The notes below the pieces were generated by a model. The model worked only from the letters and a program-made list of their open reading frames with translations, was not told the origin of the DNA and searched no databases. The position numbers and the translations under genes are program-made. DNA of 64,000 bases from Mycolicibacterium goodii (lineage in GTDB: Bacteria; Actinomycetota; Actinomycetes; Mycobacteriales; Mycobacteriaceae): NCBI RefSeq assembly GCF_001187505.1, contig NZ_CP012150.1, forward strand, positions 6,482,048 to 6,546,047. The letters are read 5' to 3'. This document shows, piece after piece, positions 1 through 8,092 of the stretch. How positions within the stretch are numbered: position 1 is the stretch's first letter; every line of letters begins with the position of its first letter.

Positions 1-1109
1 TGCGGCACACCCACGGCGGCGATCTCGGGACGCGTGAACACCGCGGCGGCGACGGTGCGCAACCGGATCGGCGTCACCGCCTCCCCCAGCGCGTGGTACA
101 TCGCGATGCGGCCCTGCATCGCCGCCACCGACGCGAGCGGCAGCAATCCCGTGCAGTCACCGGCCGCGTAGATGCCCGGCACCTTGGTGCGCGAGACCCG
201 GTCGACGTCGAGGTAGCCGCCCGGTCCGAGTTCGATGCCGACGCGCTCCAGGCCCAGCCCCGTGGTGTTGGGCACCGAGCCCACCGTCATCAGGGCGTGG
301 CTGCCCTCGACCGTGCGGCCGTCCGTCATCGTCACCAGGACCCCGTCGGAGCCGGTGCGGGTGACCGATTCCGCACGGGCGTTCTTGACCAGCGTCACGC
401 CGCGCTGCGCGAACACCTGCTCAAGGACCGCCGCCGCATCGGAGTCCTCGTGCGGCAGGATCTGATCGCGGCTGGCCACAACGGTCACCGTGACGCCCAG
501 TTCGGTGTAGGCGTTGACGAACTCCGCACCCGTGACACCGGAACCGACGACCACAAGATGTTCGGGCAGGGTGTCGAGGTCATAGAGCTGACGCCAGTTG
601 AGGATGCGCTCGCCGTCCGGCACGGCGTTCGGCAGCACCCGCGGGCTCGCGCCGGTGGCGATCAACACCACATCGGCGGTGAGCTGCTGCACCGTCCCGT
701 CGTGCCCGGTCACCTTGATGCGGTGCTGGGCCATGCCCGGCACATCGTCGATCAGCTCGCCGCGGCCGGCGATCAGGGTGATGCCCTCGGTGCGCAGCCG
801 GTCGGCGATGTCGCGGGACTGTGCCGCGGCCAGCGTCTTGACCCGCTCGTTGATCAGCGGCAGACCCACCTTGGCCTGGTCCAGATCGATCGAATAGCCC
901 AGCTTCGGGGCGCGCCGCAGCTCGGTGCGCACGCCGGTCGCGGCGATGAACGACTTCGACGGGACGCAGTCCCACAGCACACACGCGCCACCGATGCCGT
1001 CACAGTCGACGACGGTGACATCTGCGACTTCCGGTCCACGGGCTGCGGCGACCAGGGCCGCCTCATAGCCGGCGGGGCCGCCGCCGACGATCACGATGCG
1101 CGTTACCAC
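1..1109 (-). CDS. lpdA: LpdA-type flavoprotein disulfide reductase / NAD(P)H quinone reductase (C-terminus outside window)
   Basis: Reads leftward from a GTG at 1107-1109 and leaves the window at base 1, so about 369 residues are visible. The N-terminus (MVTRIVIVGGGPAGYEAA) is an FAD-binding Rossmann motif. It is followed by GGACVLWDCVPSK, with Cys43 and Cys48 in the CxxxxC disulfide arrangement of lipoamide dehydrogenase and glutathione reductase relatives. Gene order beside the Rv3304-like gene identifies it as the counterpart of M. tuberculosis Rv3303c (LpdA), a flavoprotein reductase of quinones. The M. tuberculosis protein is known to lack one of the redox cysteines, so the intact pair here is notable. 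A TAGGTT hexamer 6 nt upstream of the GTG suggests a leaderless transcript. Confidence 0.9.
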   Translation of the reverse strand, partial: MVTRIVIVGGGPAGYEAALVAAARGPEVADVTVVDCDGIGGACVLWDCVPSKSFIAATGVRTELRRAPKLGYSIDLDQAKVGLPLINERVKTLAAAQSRDIADRLRTEGITLIAGRGELIDDVPGMAQHRIKVTGHDGTVQQLTADVVLIATGASPRVLPNAVPDGERILNWRQLYDLDTLPEHLVVVGSGVTGAEFVNAYTELGVTVTVVASRDQILPHEDSDAAAVLEQVFAQRGVTLVKNARAESVTRTGSDGVLVTMTDGRTVEGSHALMTVGSVPNTTGLGLERVGIELGPGGYLDVDRVSRTKVPGIYAAGDCTGLLPLASVAAMQGRIAMYHALGEAVTPIRLRTVAAAVFTRPEIAAVGVP

Positions 1110-1115
1110 TGCACC

Positions 1116-1121
1116 AACCTA
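1116..1121 (-). promoter_or_regulatory. Candidate -10 element of lpdA (leaderless)
   Basis: On the minus strand TAGGTT fits the mycobacterial TANNNT -10 pattern and ends 6 nt before the lpdA GTG. The start codon would therefore lie at or next to the transcription start. No Shine-Dalgarno sequence is visible. This is inference from spacing. Confidence 0.45.
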
Positions 1122-1136
1122 ACCCGCGTTGCCCAC

Positions 1137-1142
1137 TAAGCT
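1137..1142 (+). promoter_or_regulatory. Candidate -10 element of the Rv3304-like gene (leaderless)
   Basis: TAAGCT ends 8 nt before the GTG start at 1151. The same arrangement (TAAGCT, then TACC directly before GTG) occurs in front of deoD at 20112. No ribosome binding site is present, which suggests a leaderless mRNA. Confidence 0.4.
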
Positions 1143-1150
1143 GTCTTACC

Positions 1151-1618
1151 GTGCCGCTTTACGCCGCGTATGGATCCAACATGCATCCGGAGCAAATGCT
1201 CCAGCGCGCTCCCCATTCGCCCATGGCGGGAACCGGGTGGCTGCATGGGTGGCGGCTGACCTTCGGCGGTGAGGACATCGGCTGGGAAGGCGCGCTGGCC
1301 ACCGTGGTCGAGGACCCGCTGTCCAAGGTCTTCGTCGTGCTCTACGACATGACCAAGGAAGATGAGGAGGCCCTCGACCGCTGGGAGGGAGCCGAGCTGG
1401 GGATCCACAAGAAGATCCGCTGCCGCGTCGACCGGCTGTCGTCGGACACCACCACCGATCCGGTTCTGGCGTGGCTGTATGTCGTCGACGCGTGGGAGGG
1501 CGGCCTGCCGTCGGCGCGGTACATCGGCGTGATGGCCGACGCCGCCGAGATCGCAGGCGCACCGCCGGAGTATGTGCACGACCTGCGGACCCGCCCGTCG
1601 CGCAACATCGGCCCGTAG
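1151..1618 (+). CDS. Gamma-glutamylcyclotransferase-like (AIG2/GGCT fold) protein, Rv3304 family
   Basis: A 155-residue protein starting at GTG 1151. The start MPLYAAYGSNMHPEQM carries the (F/Y)xYGSN motif that forms the phosphate-binding-like loop of the gamma-glutamylcyclotransferase / AIG2 superfamily. A central segment around residues 70-90 is rich in acidic residues (YDMTKEDEEALDRWEGAE). Enzymes of this fold release 5-oxoproline from gamma-glutamyl peptides or amines, but no substrate can be assigned here. It is divergent from lpdA with only 41 bp between the start codons, as at the Rv3303c/Rv3304 pair. Function is inferred from fold only. Confidence 0.75.
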   Translation: MPLYAAYGSNMHPEQMLQRAPHSPMAGTGWLHGWRLTFGGEDIGWEGALATVVEDPLSKVFVVLYDMTKEDEEALDRWEGAELGIHKKIRCRVDRLSSDTTTDPVLAWLYVVDAWEGGLPSARYIGVMADAAEIAGAPPEYVHDLRTRPSRNIGP

Positions 1619-1663
1619 CGTCTTCTTCAGCACCGCGTTCCCTAGCGCTGGCTGGCCCTAGCA

Positions 1664-1728
1664 CCGCGACCGTGCGTGTCTGTCGCACGGCGCGCCGTCA
1701 ATCGACAGCACTATGCGCACGCTCACGC
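1664..1728. repeat. Dispersed ~65-bp palindromic element, copy 1
   Basis: The left arm CCGCGACCGTGCG (1664-1676) and right arm CGCACGCTCA (1716-1725) are near-complementary and 65 bp apart end to end. The same outer arms and length recur at 2710-2774 and 57373-57437. This copy lies between two convergent genes and its right arm covers the stop codon of the gene that ends at 1723. It could act as a bidirectional terminator hairpin. Confidence 0.55.
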
Positions 1729-2643
1729 GGCGCGAGCGAGACTCAACTGCCGATCGATGCGCCCAACTGTCTCCTGGGCACGCAACCGAACGTCCTCGGA
1801 CACGAGCCCGAGCACACTCCAGCCGACCTCCATGAGGGCCGCCGCGCGTTGCCGGTCGTTGCGCAACGCCTCGGGATTGTTGTGCCAGTCCTCTCCGTCG
1901 TATTCGACGGCCACGCGACAGTCGGGCCAGGCGAAATCGAGGCGACGCAACTGGCCTCTTCCGTCGATCACCTCGTACTGCAGTTCGGGCATCGGTAGTC
2001 CCGCGTCGATCATCATCAGACGCGACTCGCTCTCCATCGGGGACTCGGCGCGCGGGTCGGCCAGTGCGATGAGGTTGCGTACCGCGACGATGCCCCGACG
2101 CCCGGCCTGATCCAGCGCGGCCCGCCACAGGTCGGTGCGGCTGCACGTCCCGCTGCGCAGGGCGGCGTCCAGCGTCGCCAATGCGCGCGGACGACGCAGG
2201 GCGCGGGCGACTTCCACCGCGGTCCACGCCGGCGAGGTGAGATACCGGGCGTCACCGTCGACTTCGACGACCGTCAGGGGTGCACCCTCACGCCGATGGA
2301 CCACCAGGCCATCGACCGATCGCAACTGATGCCGCGGTGGGTTCAGCACATGCAGATCCATGGACCCTTCGGTGTCGAAACCGTGCATCGCGGCCGCAGT
2401 TGTCAGGCACGTCGCGACCCTGGTGCCCGCTGCCAGGTCGAGCCCGCGCAGCAACACCGGTTCCGTCGGCTCACCCAGGCAGTAGATGCCCGGCCAGATC
2501 CGTTCCAGCACGCCGTTTTTCAGTGCGGCTTCGAGGGTGTACCGCGTCACGAGGCCGAGGATCTGACCGCTGGTGGCCACGCCGCGTTGCAGATCGAGCA
2601 GACGCATCAACTGTGGGTTCATGCCAGTGATCGTCTGGCTCAT
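1723..2643 (-). CDS. AbiEi-like N-terminal domain fused to DUF559 endonuclease-fold protein
   Basis: A protein of about 306 residues. Residues ~8-45 (LDLQRGVATSGQIL and following) look like the winged-helix start of AbiEi-type antitoxins. The C-terminal part (~residues 220-290) resembles DUF559, a Vsr/PD-(D/E)xK-like nuclease fold, with acidic residues in LDFAW and VAVEYDGEDWH. Such orphan fusions are widespread in actinobacteria and have no established function. No toxin partner or methyltransferase is adjacent. An ATG at 2643 is used as start; an alternative ATG at 2622 (MNPQLMRLLDL) is also plausible. The frame stays open further upstream but runs into the repeats at 2710-2810, so longer starts are unlikely. 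Confidence 0.65.
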   Translation of the reverse strand: MSQTITGMNPQLMRLLDLQRGVATSGQILGLVTRYTLEAALKNGVLERIWPGIYCLGEPTEPVLLRGLDLAAGTRVATCLTTAAAMHGFDTEGSMDLHVLNPPRHQLRSVDGLVVHRREGAPLTVVEVDGDARYLTSPAWTAVEVARALRRPRALATLDAALRSGTCSRTDLWRAALDQAGRRGIVAVRNLIALADPRAESPMESESRLMMIDAGLPMPELQYEVIDGRGQLRRLDFAWPDCRVAVEYDGEDWHNNPEALRNDRQRAAALMEVGWSVLGLVSEDVRLRAQETVGRIDRQLSLARAA

Positions 2644-2709
2644 GCGCGGCGGCGTCGGACACTTGTTGCGTGGCCTGTGGATGAATCGGCAACTGTGCAC
2701 ATTCACCCG

Positions 2710-2774
2710 CCGCGAGCGTGCGTGGAGTGCTGCGCAAATGCGGCGTTTCGGGCAGCAGACTCGCACGCTCGCGG
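2710..2774. repeat. Dispersed ~65-bp palindromic element, copy 2 (perfect 13-bp arms)
   Basis: CCGCGAGCGTGCG at 2710-2722 is the exact reverse complement of CGCACGCTCGCGG at 2762-2774. It lies in the 176-bp gap between araA (ends 2820) and the DUF559 gene (starts 2643), both read leftward, and could terminate the ara operon transcript. The same arms occur at 1664 and 57373. Confidence 0.65.
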
Positions 2775-2810
2775 TGCAAAGGGGGGTGCAAAGGGGGGTG
2801 CAAGGGGGGG
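2775..2810. repeat. 12-bp tandem repeat x3, G-rich
   Basis: Units 2775-2786 and 2787-2798 are identical (TGCAAA plus six G) and 2799-2810 differs by one base (TGCAA plus seven G). The repeat directly follows the 3' end of araA. Three runs of 6-7 G on the + strand could form a G-quadruplex or cause replication slippage. The repeat follows immediately on palindrome copy 2. Confidence 0.8.
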
Positions 2811-2819
2811 AGCCGCTAT

Positions 2820-4331
2820 TTACAGGCCGGCGGCGATGTGGTGGTAGACCGCGTTCCAGCGCATCTCGCGCTGGAAATCGCGGGGCGTGGTGTCCTCGTC
2901 GATCTGCAGCAGTTCGGTGCCGGTCATGGTCGCGAAGTCGTCGAGCGTGACCGACGACACCGCCGTGGTGAGCACCGTGTGGTGCGGACCGCCCGCCATG
3001 AGCCAGGCCTCCGTCGACGTCGACCACGACGGCTTGGGCTCCCACACCGCACACGCGACGGGAAGCTTCGGCAGCGGCGCGGACGGTTCGACGACCGTGA
3101 CGTGGTTGGCCACCAACCTGAATCGGGAACCCATGTCGCAGATGCCGAGCACCACACCGGGACCCGGGGCCGCCGTGAAACGCAGCCGCACCGGGTCTTC
3201 GCGGTTGCCGATGCCCAGCGGATGCACCTCCAGGCTGGGCTTCTGACCCGCGATGCTCGGGCAGACCTCAAGCATGTGCGCGCCGAGGATGCGTTCGGAT
3301 CCCGGTGTCAGGTCATAGGTGTAGTCCTCCATGAACGACGTGCCGCCGGGCAGTCCCACCCCCATGGTCTTGACCGTGCGCACCATCGCCGAGGTCTTCC
3401 AGTCCCCCTCGGCGCCGAAGCCGAAACCGTCGGCCATCAACCGCTGTACGGCCAGACCGGGCAGTTGCCGCAGATCGCCGAGGTCCTCGAAGTTCGTGGT
3501 GAACGCGCCGAAGCCGTCGGCCAGGAAGTGCCGCAGCCCCAGTTCGATGCGGGCCCCTTCGCGCAGCGACGCGTGCCGTTCACCGCCACGGCGCAGTTCC
3601 TCGGCCACCGCGTAGGTGTCCTCGTATTCCTGCACCAGCTTGTCGATCTCGGGATCGCCGACGTCGTACACGGCCTTGGCGAGATCGTTCACCGAGTAGG
3701 CGTTGACCGATACGCCGAAGTGGGATTCGGCCTCGACCTTGTCGCCCTCGGTGACCGCGACGCCACGCATGTTGTCGCCGAAGCGGGCGATGCGCAGGTT
3801 CCGCAACTCGGCCGCGCCGAGGGCGGCTCGCATCCAGGACCCGATCCGCGATGTGGTGCGGGGGTCGTCCACGTGCCCGGCAACGGTCGTGCGCGGCACC
3901 GACAACCGGGTCTGGATGTAACCGAACTCGCGGTCGCCGTGGGCGGCCTGGTTGAGGTTCATGAAATCCATGTCGATGGTGTCCCACGGGATTTCGACCC
4001 CGAACTGGGTGTGCAGGTGCAGCAGCGGCTTCTGCAGCGCACCCAGGCCGCGGATCCACATCTTGGCCGGCGAGAACGTGTGCATCCAGGTGATCACGCC
4101 CACGCACTGCGGGCTGGAACTCGCCTCGCGCAGCACATCGAGAATCGCCTCACTGGTGGTCACCACGGGCTTCCAGCGCACGGTCACGGGCAGGTCCGCG
4201 CAGGCGTCCAACCGCTCGGCCAGCGAGCGTGACTGCTCGGCGACCTGGTCCAGGATCTGCCGGCCGTACAAAGCCTGGCTGCCTGTGACGAACCAGATTT
4301 CCTCGTCGGTGAAGTGTTTTGTCACCGTCAC
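2820..4331 (-). CDS. araA: L-arabinose isomerase
   Basis: A 503-residue protein, the usual family length, converting L-arabinose to L-ribulose in the cytosol. The known catalytic and metal-binding positions of the E. coli enzyme are visible: Glu in [10 protein letters not shown], Glu in [12 protein letters not shown], His in GAHMLEVCP and His in GGPHHTVL. Translation starts at GTG 4331, overlapping the araD stop by 4 bp (GTGA), with a GGAAGG ribosome binding site just upstream. It is the last gene of a leftward araB-araD-araA operon in which every junction is a 4-bp overlap. Confidence 0.97.
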   Translation of the reverse strand: MTVTKHFTDEEIWFVTGSQALYGRQILDQVAEQSRSLAERLDACADLPVTVRWKPVVTTSEAILDVLREASSSPQCVGVITWMHTFSPAKMWIRGLGALQKPLLHLHTQFGVEIPWDTIDMDFMNLNQAAHGDREFGYIQTRLSVPRTTVAGHVDDPRTTSRIGSWMRAALGAAELRNLRIARFGDNMRGVAVTEGDKVEAESHFGVSVNAYSVNDLAKAVYDVGDPEIDKLVQEYEDTYAVAEELRRGGERHASLREGARIELGLRHFLADGFGAFTTNFEDLGDLRQLPGLAVQRLMADGFGFGAEGDWKTSAMVRTVKTMGVGLPGGTSFMEDYTYDLTPGSERILGAHMLEVCPSIAGQKPSLEVHPLGIGNREDPVRLRFTAAPGPGVVLGICDMGSRFRLVANHVTVVEPSAPLPKLPVACAVWEPKPSWSTSTEAWLMAGGPHHTVLTTAVSSVTLDDFATMTGTELLQIDEDTTPRDFQREMRWNAVYHHIAAGL

Positions 4332-5023
4332 CCTTCCTGACCGGTCTGCGGTTGCCCGTAGACGTTCTGATAGCGATCGAAAAGCCGGCGGACCGCGGCC
4401 GGGGGTATCACTTCGGGAGTCCCGAGTTGACGGCTGATGTGGACGGTCCGTGCGACGTCCTCGACCATCACCGCGGCCTTGACCGCGTCGCGCGCGTCCC
4501 GGCCGACCGTGAACGGTCCGTGGTTGCGCATCAGCACCGCGCGAGAGTTGCTGTGCCGCAACGTTTCGACGATGCCCCGGCCGATCGAGTCGTCACCGAT
4601 CATCGCGAACGGACCCACCGGGATGTCACCGCCGAATTCGTCGGCGATCATCGTGAGCACGCACGGGATGGCCTCGCCGCGCGCGGCCCACGCCGTGGCG
4701 TAGGTCGAGTGGGTGTGCACCACGCCACCCACCTCGGGCATGTGCCGGTAGACGTAGGCGTGCGCCGCGGTGTCCGACGACGGCGCAAGGTCACCGTCGA
4801 CGAGTTCACCGGTGAGGTCGCACACCACCATCTGCTCCGGCGTCATCGAGTCGTAGTCCACGCCAGAGGGTTTGATGATCATCAGGTCGCGGTCCGGGAC
4901 CCGAGCGGACACGTTTCCCGCGGTCCAGATCACCAGCTCGTAGCGGGTGAGTTCGGCGTGCAGATCGCAGACCTGTTTGCGCAGTTGGCGGATCACCGCG
5001 TCGATCTCGGTCGTGACACTCAT
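4328..5023 (-). CDS. araD: L-ribulose-5-phosphate 4-epimerase
   Basis: 231 residues; converts L-ribulose-5-phosphate to D-xylulose-5-phosphate, the final step before the pentose phosphate pathway. It is a class II aldolase/epimerase-fold protein with zinc-ligand histidines in [10 protein letters not shown] and RNHGPF, a phosphate-binding region around GNVSARVPD, and [16 protein letters not shown]. The start ATG at 5021-5023 overlaps the araB stop (ATGA). The frame is open for another ~220 codons upstream, but that part is antisense shadow of araB. Confidence 0.95.
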   Translation of the reverse strand: MSVTTEIDAVIRQLRKQVCDLHAELTRYELVIWTAGNVSARVPDRDLMIIKPSGVDYDSMTPEQMVVCDLTGELVDGDLAPSSDTAAHAYVYRHMPEVGGVVHTHSTYATAWAARGEAIPCVLTMIADEFGGDIPVGPFAMIGDDSIGRGIVETLRHSNSRAVLMRNHGPFTVGRDARDAVKAAVMVEDVARTVHISRQLGTPEVIPPAAVRRLFDRYQNVYGQPQTGQEG

Positions 5024-6702
5024 TGCGCCGACCCCACCGTCTCGCGGCGGGCGGCGTTGCTGCGCATCAGCCGCAGCCGCCGCATGAGCGGGTTGTTGCG
5101 GCCGAACCAGTCGTGCAGTTCGACGTAGTCGGCGTACAACGCGTTGTAGCGCACCATGTTCTCCGGGATCGGCGTGTAGGCGTTCTTCGTGCGGCCGCCC
5201 ATACGTGCGGATGCCGTTGGCACGTCGCGGTATTCGCCGGCGGCCGCGGCCGCGTGGATCGCCGCGCCGAGAGCGGGGGCCTGCGCCGAGGTGACACACG
5301 ACAGCGGCAGACCGGTGACGTCGGCATAGATCTGCATCAACAGCGGGTTCTTGATCAACCCGCCCGCCACGACGAGTTCCTCGACCGGGACGCCGCTGCG
5401 CTGGAACGTCTCCACGATCATCCGGGTACCGAACGCGGTGGCCTCCAGCAGCGCGCGGTACTGGTCGACGCACGTGGTGTCCAGCGTCTGCCCGACCATG
5501 ATGCCCGACAGGTGGTGGTCCACCAGGACCGAGCGGTTGCCGCTGTGCCAGTCGAGCGCGACGAGTCCGTGCTCGCCGACCTCCTGCGCCGCCGCCAGAT
5601 CCGACAGGTGTTCGTGCAGATTCATCCCCCGCCGGGCCGCCTCGATCGCATACTCCTGCGGCACACAGTTTTTGGTGAACCACGCGAAGATGTCACCGAC
5701 CCCGGACTGCCCGGCCTCATAACCCCACAGTCCTTCGGTGATACCGCCGTCGACCACACCGCACATGCCGGGTACCTCGCGCAGGAACCGGCCGTTCATG
5801 ACATGGCACGTCGAGGTGCCCATGATCGCGATCAGGCGTCCCGGTTCGGCCGCATCGGCGGCGGCCGCTGTCACGTGGGCGTCGATGTTGCCGACGGCCA
5901 CCACGATTCCCTCGGGCAGGCCGGTCCACGCGGCGGCCTGCGCGGTCAGTGTGCCTGCCGCCTCGCCGAGCCTGCCGATGGGTTGTTCGATCTTGTCCTC
6001 GACGAACCTCGCGAAACCCGGGTTGAGTTCGGCGAGAAATGCCCGCGACGGATACTTGCCGTCCTGACGGATCGCCTTGTACCCCGCGGTGCTGATGTTG
6101 CGCACGTAGCGTCCGGTGAGCTGCCAGACGATCCAGTCGGCGCCCTCGACCCACCGGTCGATGGCCGCGTAGACCTCGGGGTCCTCCTCGAGGATCTGCA
6201 GGCCCTTCGCGAATTCCCATTCGCTGGAGATCAATCCGCCGTACCGCGGCAGCCACGGTTCGCCGCGCGCGGCCGCGAGTGCGTTGATGCGGTCGGCCTG
6301 TGGTTGCGCGGCGTGGTGGCGCCAGAGCTTGGCGTAGGCGTGCGGCCGGTCGGCGAATTCGTCGAGCTGACACAGTGGCGTGCCGTCGGCGGTGGCGGCG
6401 ACCATGGTGCACGCCGTGAAATCCGTTCCGAGCCCGACCACGTCGGCCGGGTCGATACCGGCCTTGGTGACGGCCTCGGGGATCGCGAACCGGAGCACGT
6501 CGATGTAGTCGGCGGGGACCTGCAGCGCGTAGTCGGCGGGCAGTCGCACCTGCGGGTGGTCCGGGAGCGCTTCGGTGACGACGCCGTGCCGGTAGGTGTG
6601 CTCGGCCGAGCCCATCTCCGCGCCGTCGGCGACGCGGACGACGAGCGCGCGGCCCGACAGGGTGCCGAAATCGACACCGATCACGTATTTCGGCCCGGTC
6701 AT
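5020..6702 (-). CDS. araB: Ribulokinase (FGGY family)
   Basis: 560 residues, typical for AraB; phosphorylates L-ribulose. The N-terminal ATPase motif is GVDFGTLSGRALVVRV (residues ~7-22). C-terminal FGGY features include GYEAGQSGVGDIFAWF and VVAGGLIKNPLLMQIYADV. The start ATG at 6700-6702 gives MTGPKYVIGVDFG; an in-frame extension to 6828 would run through the operator at 6816-6829 and is rejected. First gene of the ara operon, divergent from the YtfQ-like binding protein gene across a 400-bp regulatory gap. Confidence 0.95.
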   Translation of the reverse strand: MTGPKYVIGVDFGTLSGRALVVRVADGAEMGSAEHTYRHGVVTEALPDHPQVRLPADYALQVPADYIDVLRFAIPEAVTKAGIDPADVVGLGTDFTACTMVAATADGTPLCQLDEFADRPHAYAKLWRHHAAQPQADRINALAAARGEPWLPRYGGLISSEWEFAKGLQILEEDPEVYAAIDRWVEGADWIVWQLTGRYVRNISTAGYKAIRQDGKYPSRAFLAELNPGFARFVEDKIEQPIGRLGEAAGTLTAQAAAWTGLPEGIVVAVGNIDAHVTAAAADAAEPGRLIAIMGTSTCHVMNGRFLREVPGMCGVVDGGITEGLWGYEAGQSGVGDIFAWFTKNCVPQEYAIEAARRGMNLHEHLSDLAAAQEVGEHGLVALDWHSGNRSVLVDHHLSGIMVGQTLDTTCVDQYRALLEATAFGTRMIVETFQRSGVPVEELVVAGGLIKNPLLMQIYADVTGLPLSCVTSAQAPALGAAIHAAAAAGEYRDVPTASARMGGRTKNAYTPIPENMVRYNALYADYVELHDWFGRNNPLMRRLRLMRSNAARRETVGSAQ

Positions 6703-6815
6703 TTGCGGAGTCCGTTCGAACGTTGCCCGCGCGGGGTGTTCACGTCGACGAGTGCCGGCCCACCTCGCCGCGTCGAGGCTGGTAAAGGCGCTGTGGTCTG
6801 AGTCACAAGCCAGAA

Positions 6816-6829
6816 TGTTAACGATCACA
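6816..6829 (-). promoter_or_regulatory. LacI-family operator O1 (upstream of araBDA)
   Basis: The + strand reads TGTTAACGATCACA; the other strand is TGTGATCGTTAACA. It fits the palindromic consensus TGTKARCGYTMACA shared by four sites in this window, all in promoter regions of the arabinose-linked operons. It sits 114 bp upstream of the araB start. Confidence 0.75.
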
Positions 6830-6960
6830 TTTGCGATTCGTCAACGGATTCATCGCGCCGGACACCCGCGGTCCGTTGGAGCGCATCCCCCGATGCAGAT
6901 TGCGCTCAATCGCATGTTGATCTCCGGATTCTCCGCGGGGACGCCCTTGACCTCGATTTC

Positions 6961-6974
6961 TGTGAGCGTTAACA
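6961..6974 (+). promoter_or_regulatory. LacI-family operator O2 (upstream of the YtfQ-like operon)
   Basis: TGTGAGCGTTAACA, identical in all 14 bases to the site at 17428. It lies 128 bp upstream of the YtfQ-like start and is oriented towards it. It probably binds the LacI protein encoded at the end of this operon. Confidence 0.78.
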
Positions 6975-7102
6975 TCACCAGCTGTGATCGGCGTCATAGC
7001 CGCCGTAGGCGAGTGGTTTCGCGCACGACGTGGGGCACCCGCCGGGGACATGACCACCACGGGCCGGCCACCGGCCGCGCCGTCGGACAAAGGAGTCGGC
7101 TT

Positions 7103-8089
7103 GTGAGGAAGATGTTTGCTGCGGCGATCGGCGTCGTCGCCGTCGCCGCAACGGTCAGCGCGTGCGGCAGCGGCAAGGCACCGGGCAACCAGGAGGCGGG
7201 GGCCCCCGATGGCGCCATCACCCTCGGCTTCGCCCAGGTGGGCGCCGAGAGCGGGTGGCGCACCGCCAACACCGAGTCGATCAAGAGCGCCGCGACCGAG
7301 GCGGGCGTCAACCTCAAGTTCGCCGACGCCAACGGCGAACAGGAAAAGCAGATCTCGGCGATCCGGTCGTTCATCCAGCAGGGCGTCGACGTGATCGCGT
7401 TCAGCCCCGTGGTGCGCACGGGCTGGGATGCGGTGCTGCAGGAGACCAAGAACGCAGGGATCCCGGTGATCCTCACCGACCGCGCCGTCGACACCCAGGA
7501 CAAGGACGTCTACAAGACGTTCATAGGCGCCGACTTCATCGAGGAGGGCCGCCGCGCCGGACAGTGGGTGGCCGAGCAGTACACCTCGGCCACCGGCCCG
7601 GTGAACATCGTGCAACTCGAGGGGACCACCGGCGCCGACCCGGCGATCGACCGCAAAACCGGCTTCGCCGAGGGGATCTCGGCCAATCCCAACCTGAAGA
7701 TCGTGGCCTCGCAGACCGGTGACTTCACGCGGTCGGGCGGCAAGCAGGTCATGGAGGCGTTCCTGAAGTCCACGCCGCAGATCGACGTGGTGTTCGCGCA
7801 GAACGACGATATGGGCCTCGGTGCCATGGAGGCCATCGAGGCCGCGGGCAAGAAGCCCGGCACCGACATCAAGATCGTGGCGGTCGACGCGACCCACGAC
7901 GGCATGCAGGCACTCGCCGACGGCAAGTTCAACTACATCGTCGAGTGCAACCCCCTGCTCGGGCCCCAACTGATGGACCTGGCCAAGAAGGTCGCCGCGG
8001 GCGAACCCGTCCCGCCGCGCGTCGTGACCCCCGACGAGGCGTTCGACCAGGCGCAGGCGAAGGCGGCCCTGCCGACCCGGCAGTACTGA
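7103..8089 (+). CDS. YtfQ-like sugar (furanose) ABC transporter substrate-binding lipoprotein
   Basis: 328 residues from GTG 7103, preceded by an AAAGGAG ribosome binding site. The N-terminus is a lipoprotein signal (RKMFAAAIGVVAVAATVSAC) with lipobox VSAC, so the mature protein should be anchored outside the membrane. The mature part closely follows E. coli YtfQ, the galactofuranose-binding protein: LGFAQVGAESGWR, SFIQQGVDVI, SPVVRTGWDAVL, SGDFTRS-like TGDFTRSGGKQVMEAF and AQNDDMGLGA. First gene of a five-gene operon next to araBAD. The substrate is probably a furanose sugar; arabinofuranose is an inference from the neighbours. Confidence 0.88.
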   Translation: MRKMFAAAIGVVAVAATVSACGSGKAPGNQEAGAPDGAITLGFAQVGAESGWRTANTESIKSAATEAGVNLKFADANGEQEKQISAIRSFIQQGVDVIAFSPVVRTGWDAVLQETKNAGIPVILTDRAVDTQDKDVYKTFIGADFIEEGRRAGQWVAEQYTSATGPVNIVQLEGTTGADPAIDRKTGFAEGISANPNLKIVASQTGDFTRSGGKQVMEAFLKSTPQIDVVFAQNDDMGLGAMEAIEAAGKKPGTDIKIVAVDATHDGMQALADGKFNYIVECNPLLGPQLMDLAKKVAAGEPVPPRVVTPDEAFDQAQAKAALPTRQY

Positions 8090-8092
8090 TAC

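Larger units (their letters stand above)
6703..7102. other. 400-bp divergent regulatory region between araB and the YtfQ-like operon
   Basis: No credible gene lies here. It holds two LacI-type palindromes (6816-6829 and 6961-6974, 145 bp apart start to start) and a further half-site, TGTGATCG, near 6983-6990. An AAAGGAG ribosome binding site at about 7089-7095 serves the GTG start at 7103. Promoter hexamers could not be assigned with confidence. Confidence 0.7.

Noticed and set aside
6960..7102. Extension of the YtfQ-like protein to an upstream start
   Set aside because: The extension would translate the LacI operator and put ~170 residues before a clear lipoprotein signal peptide.
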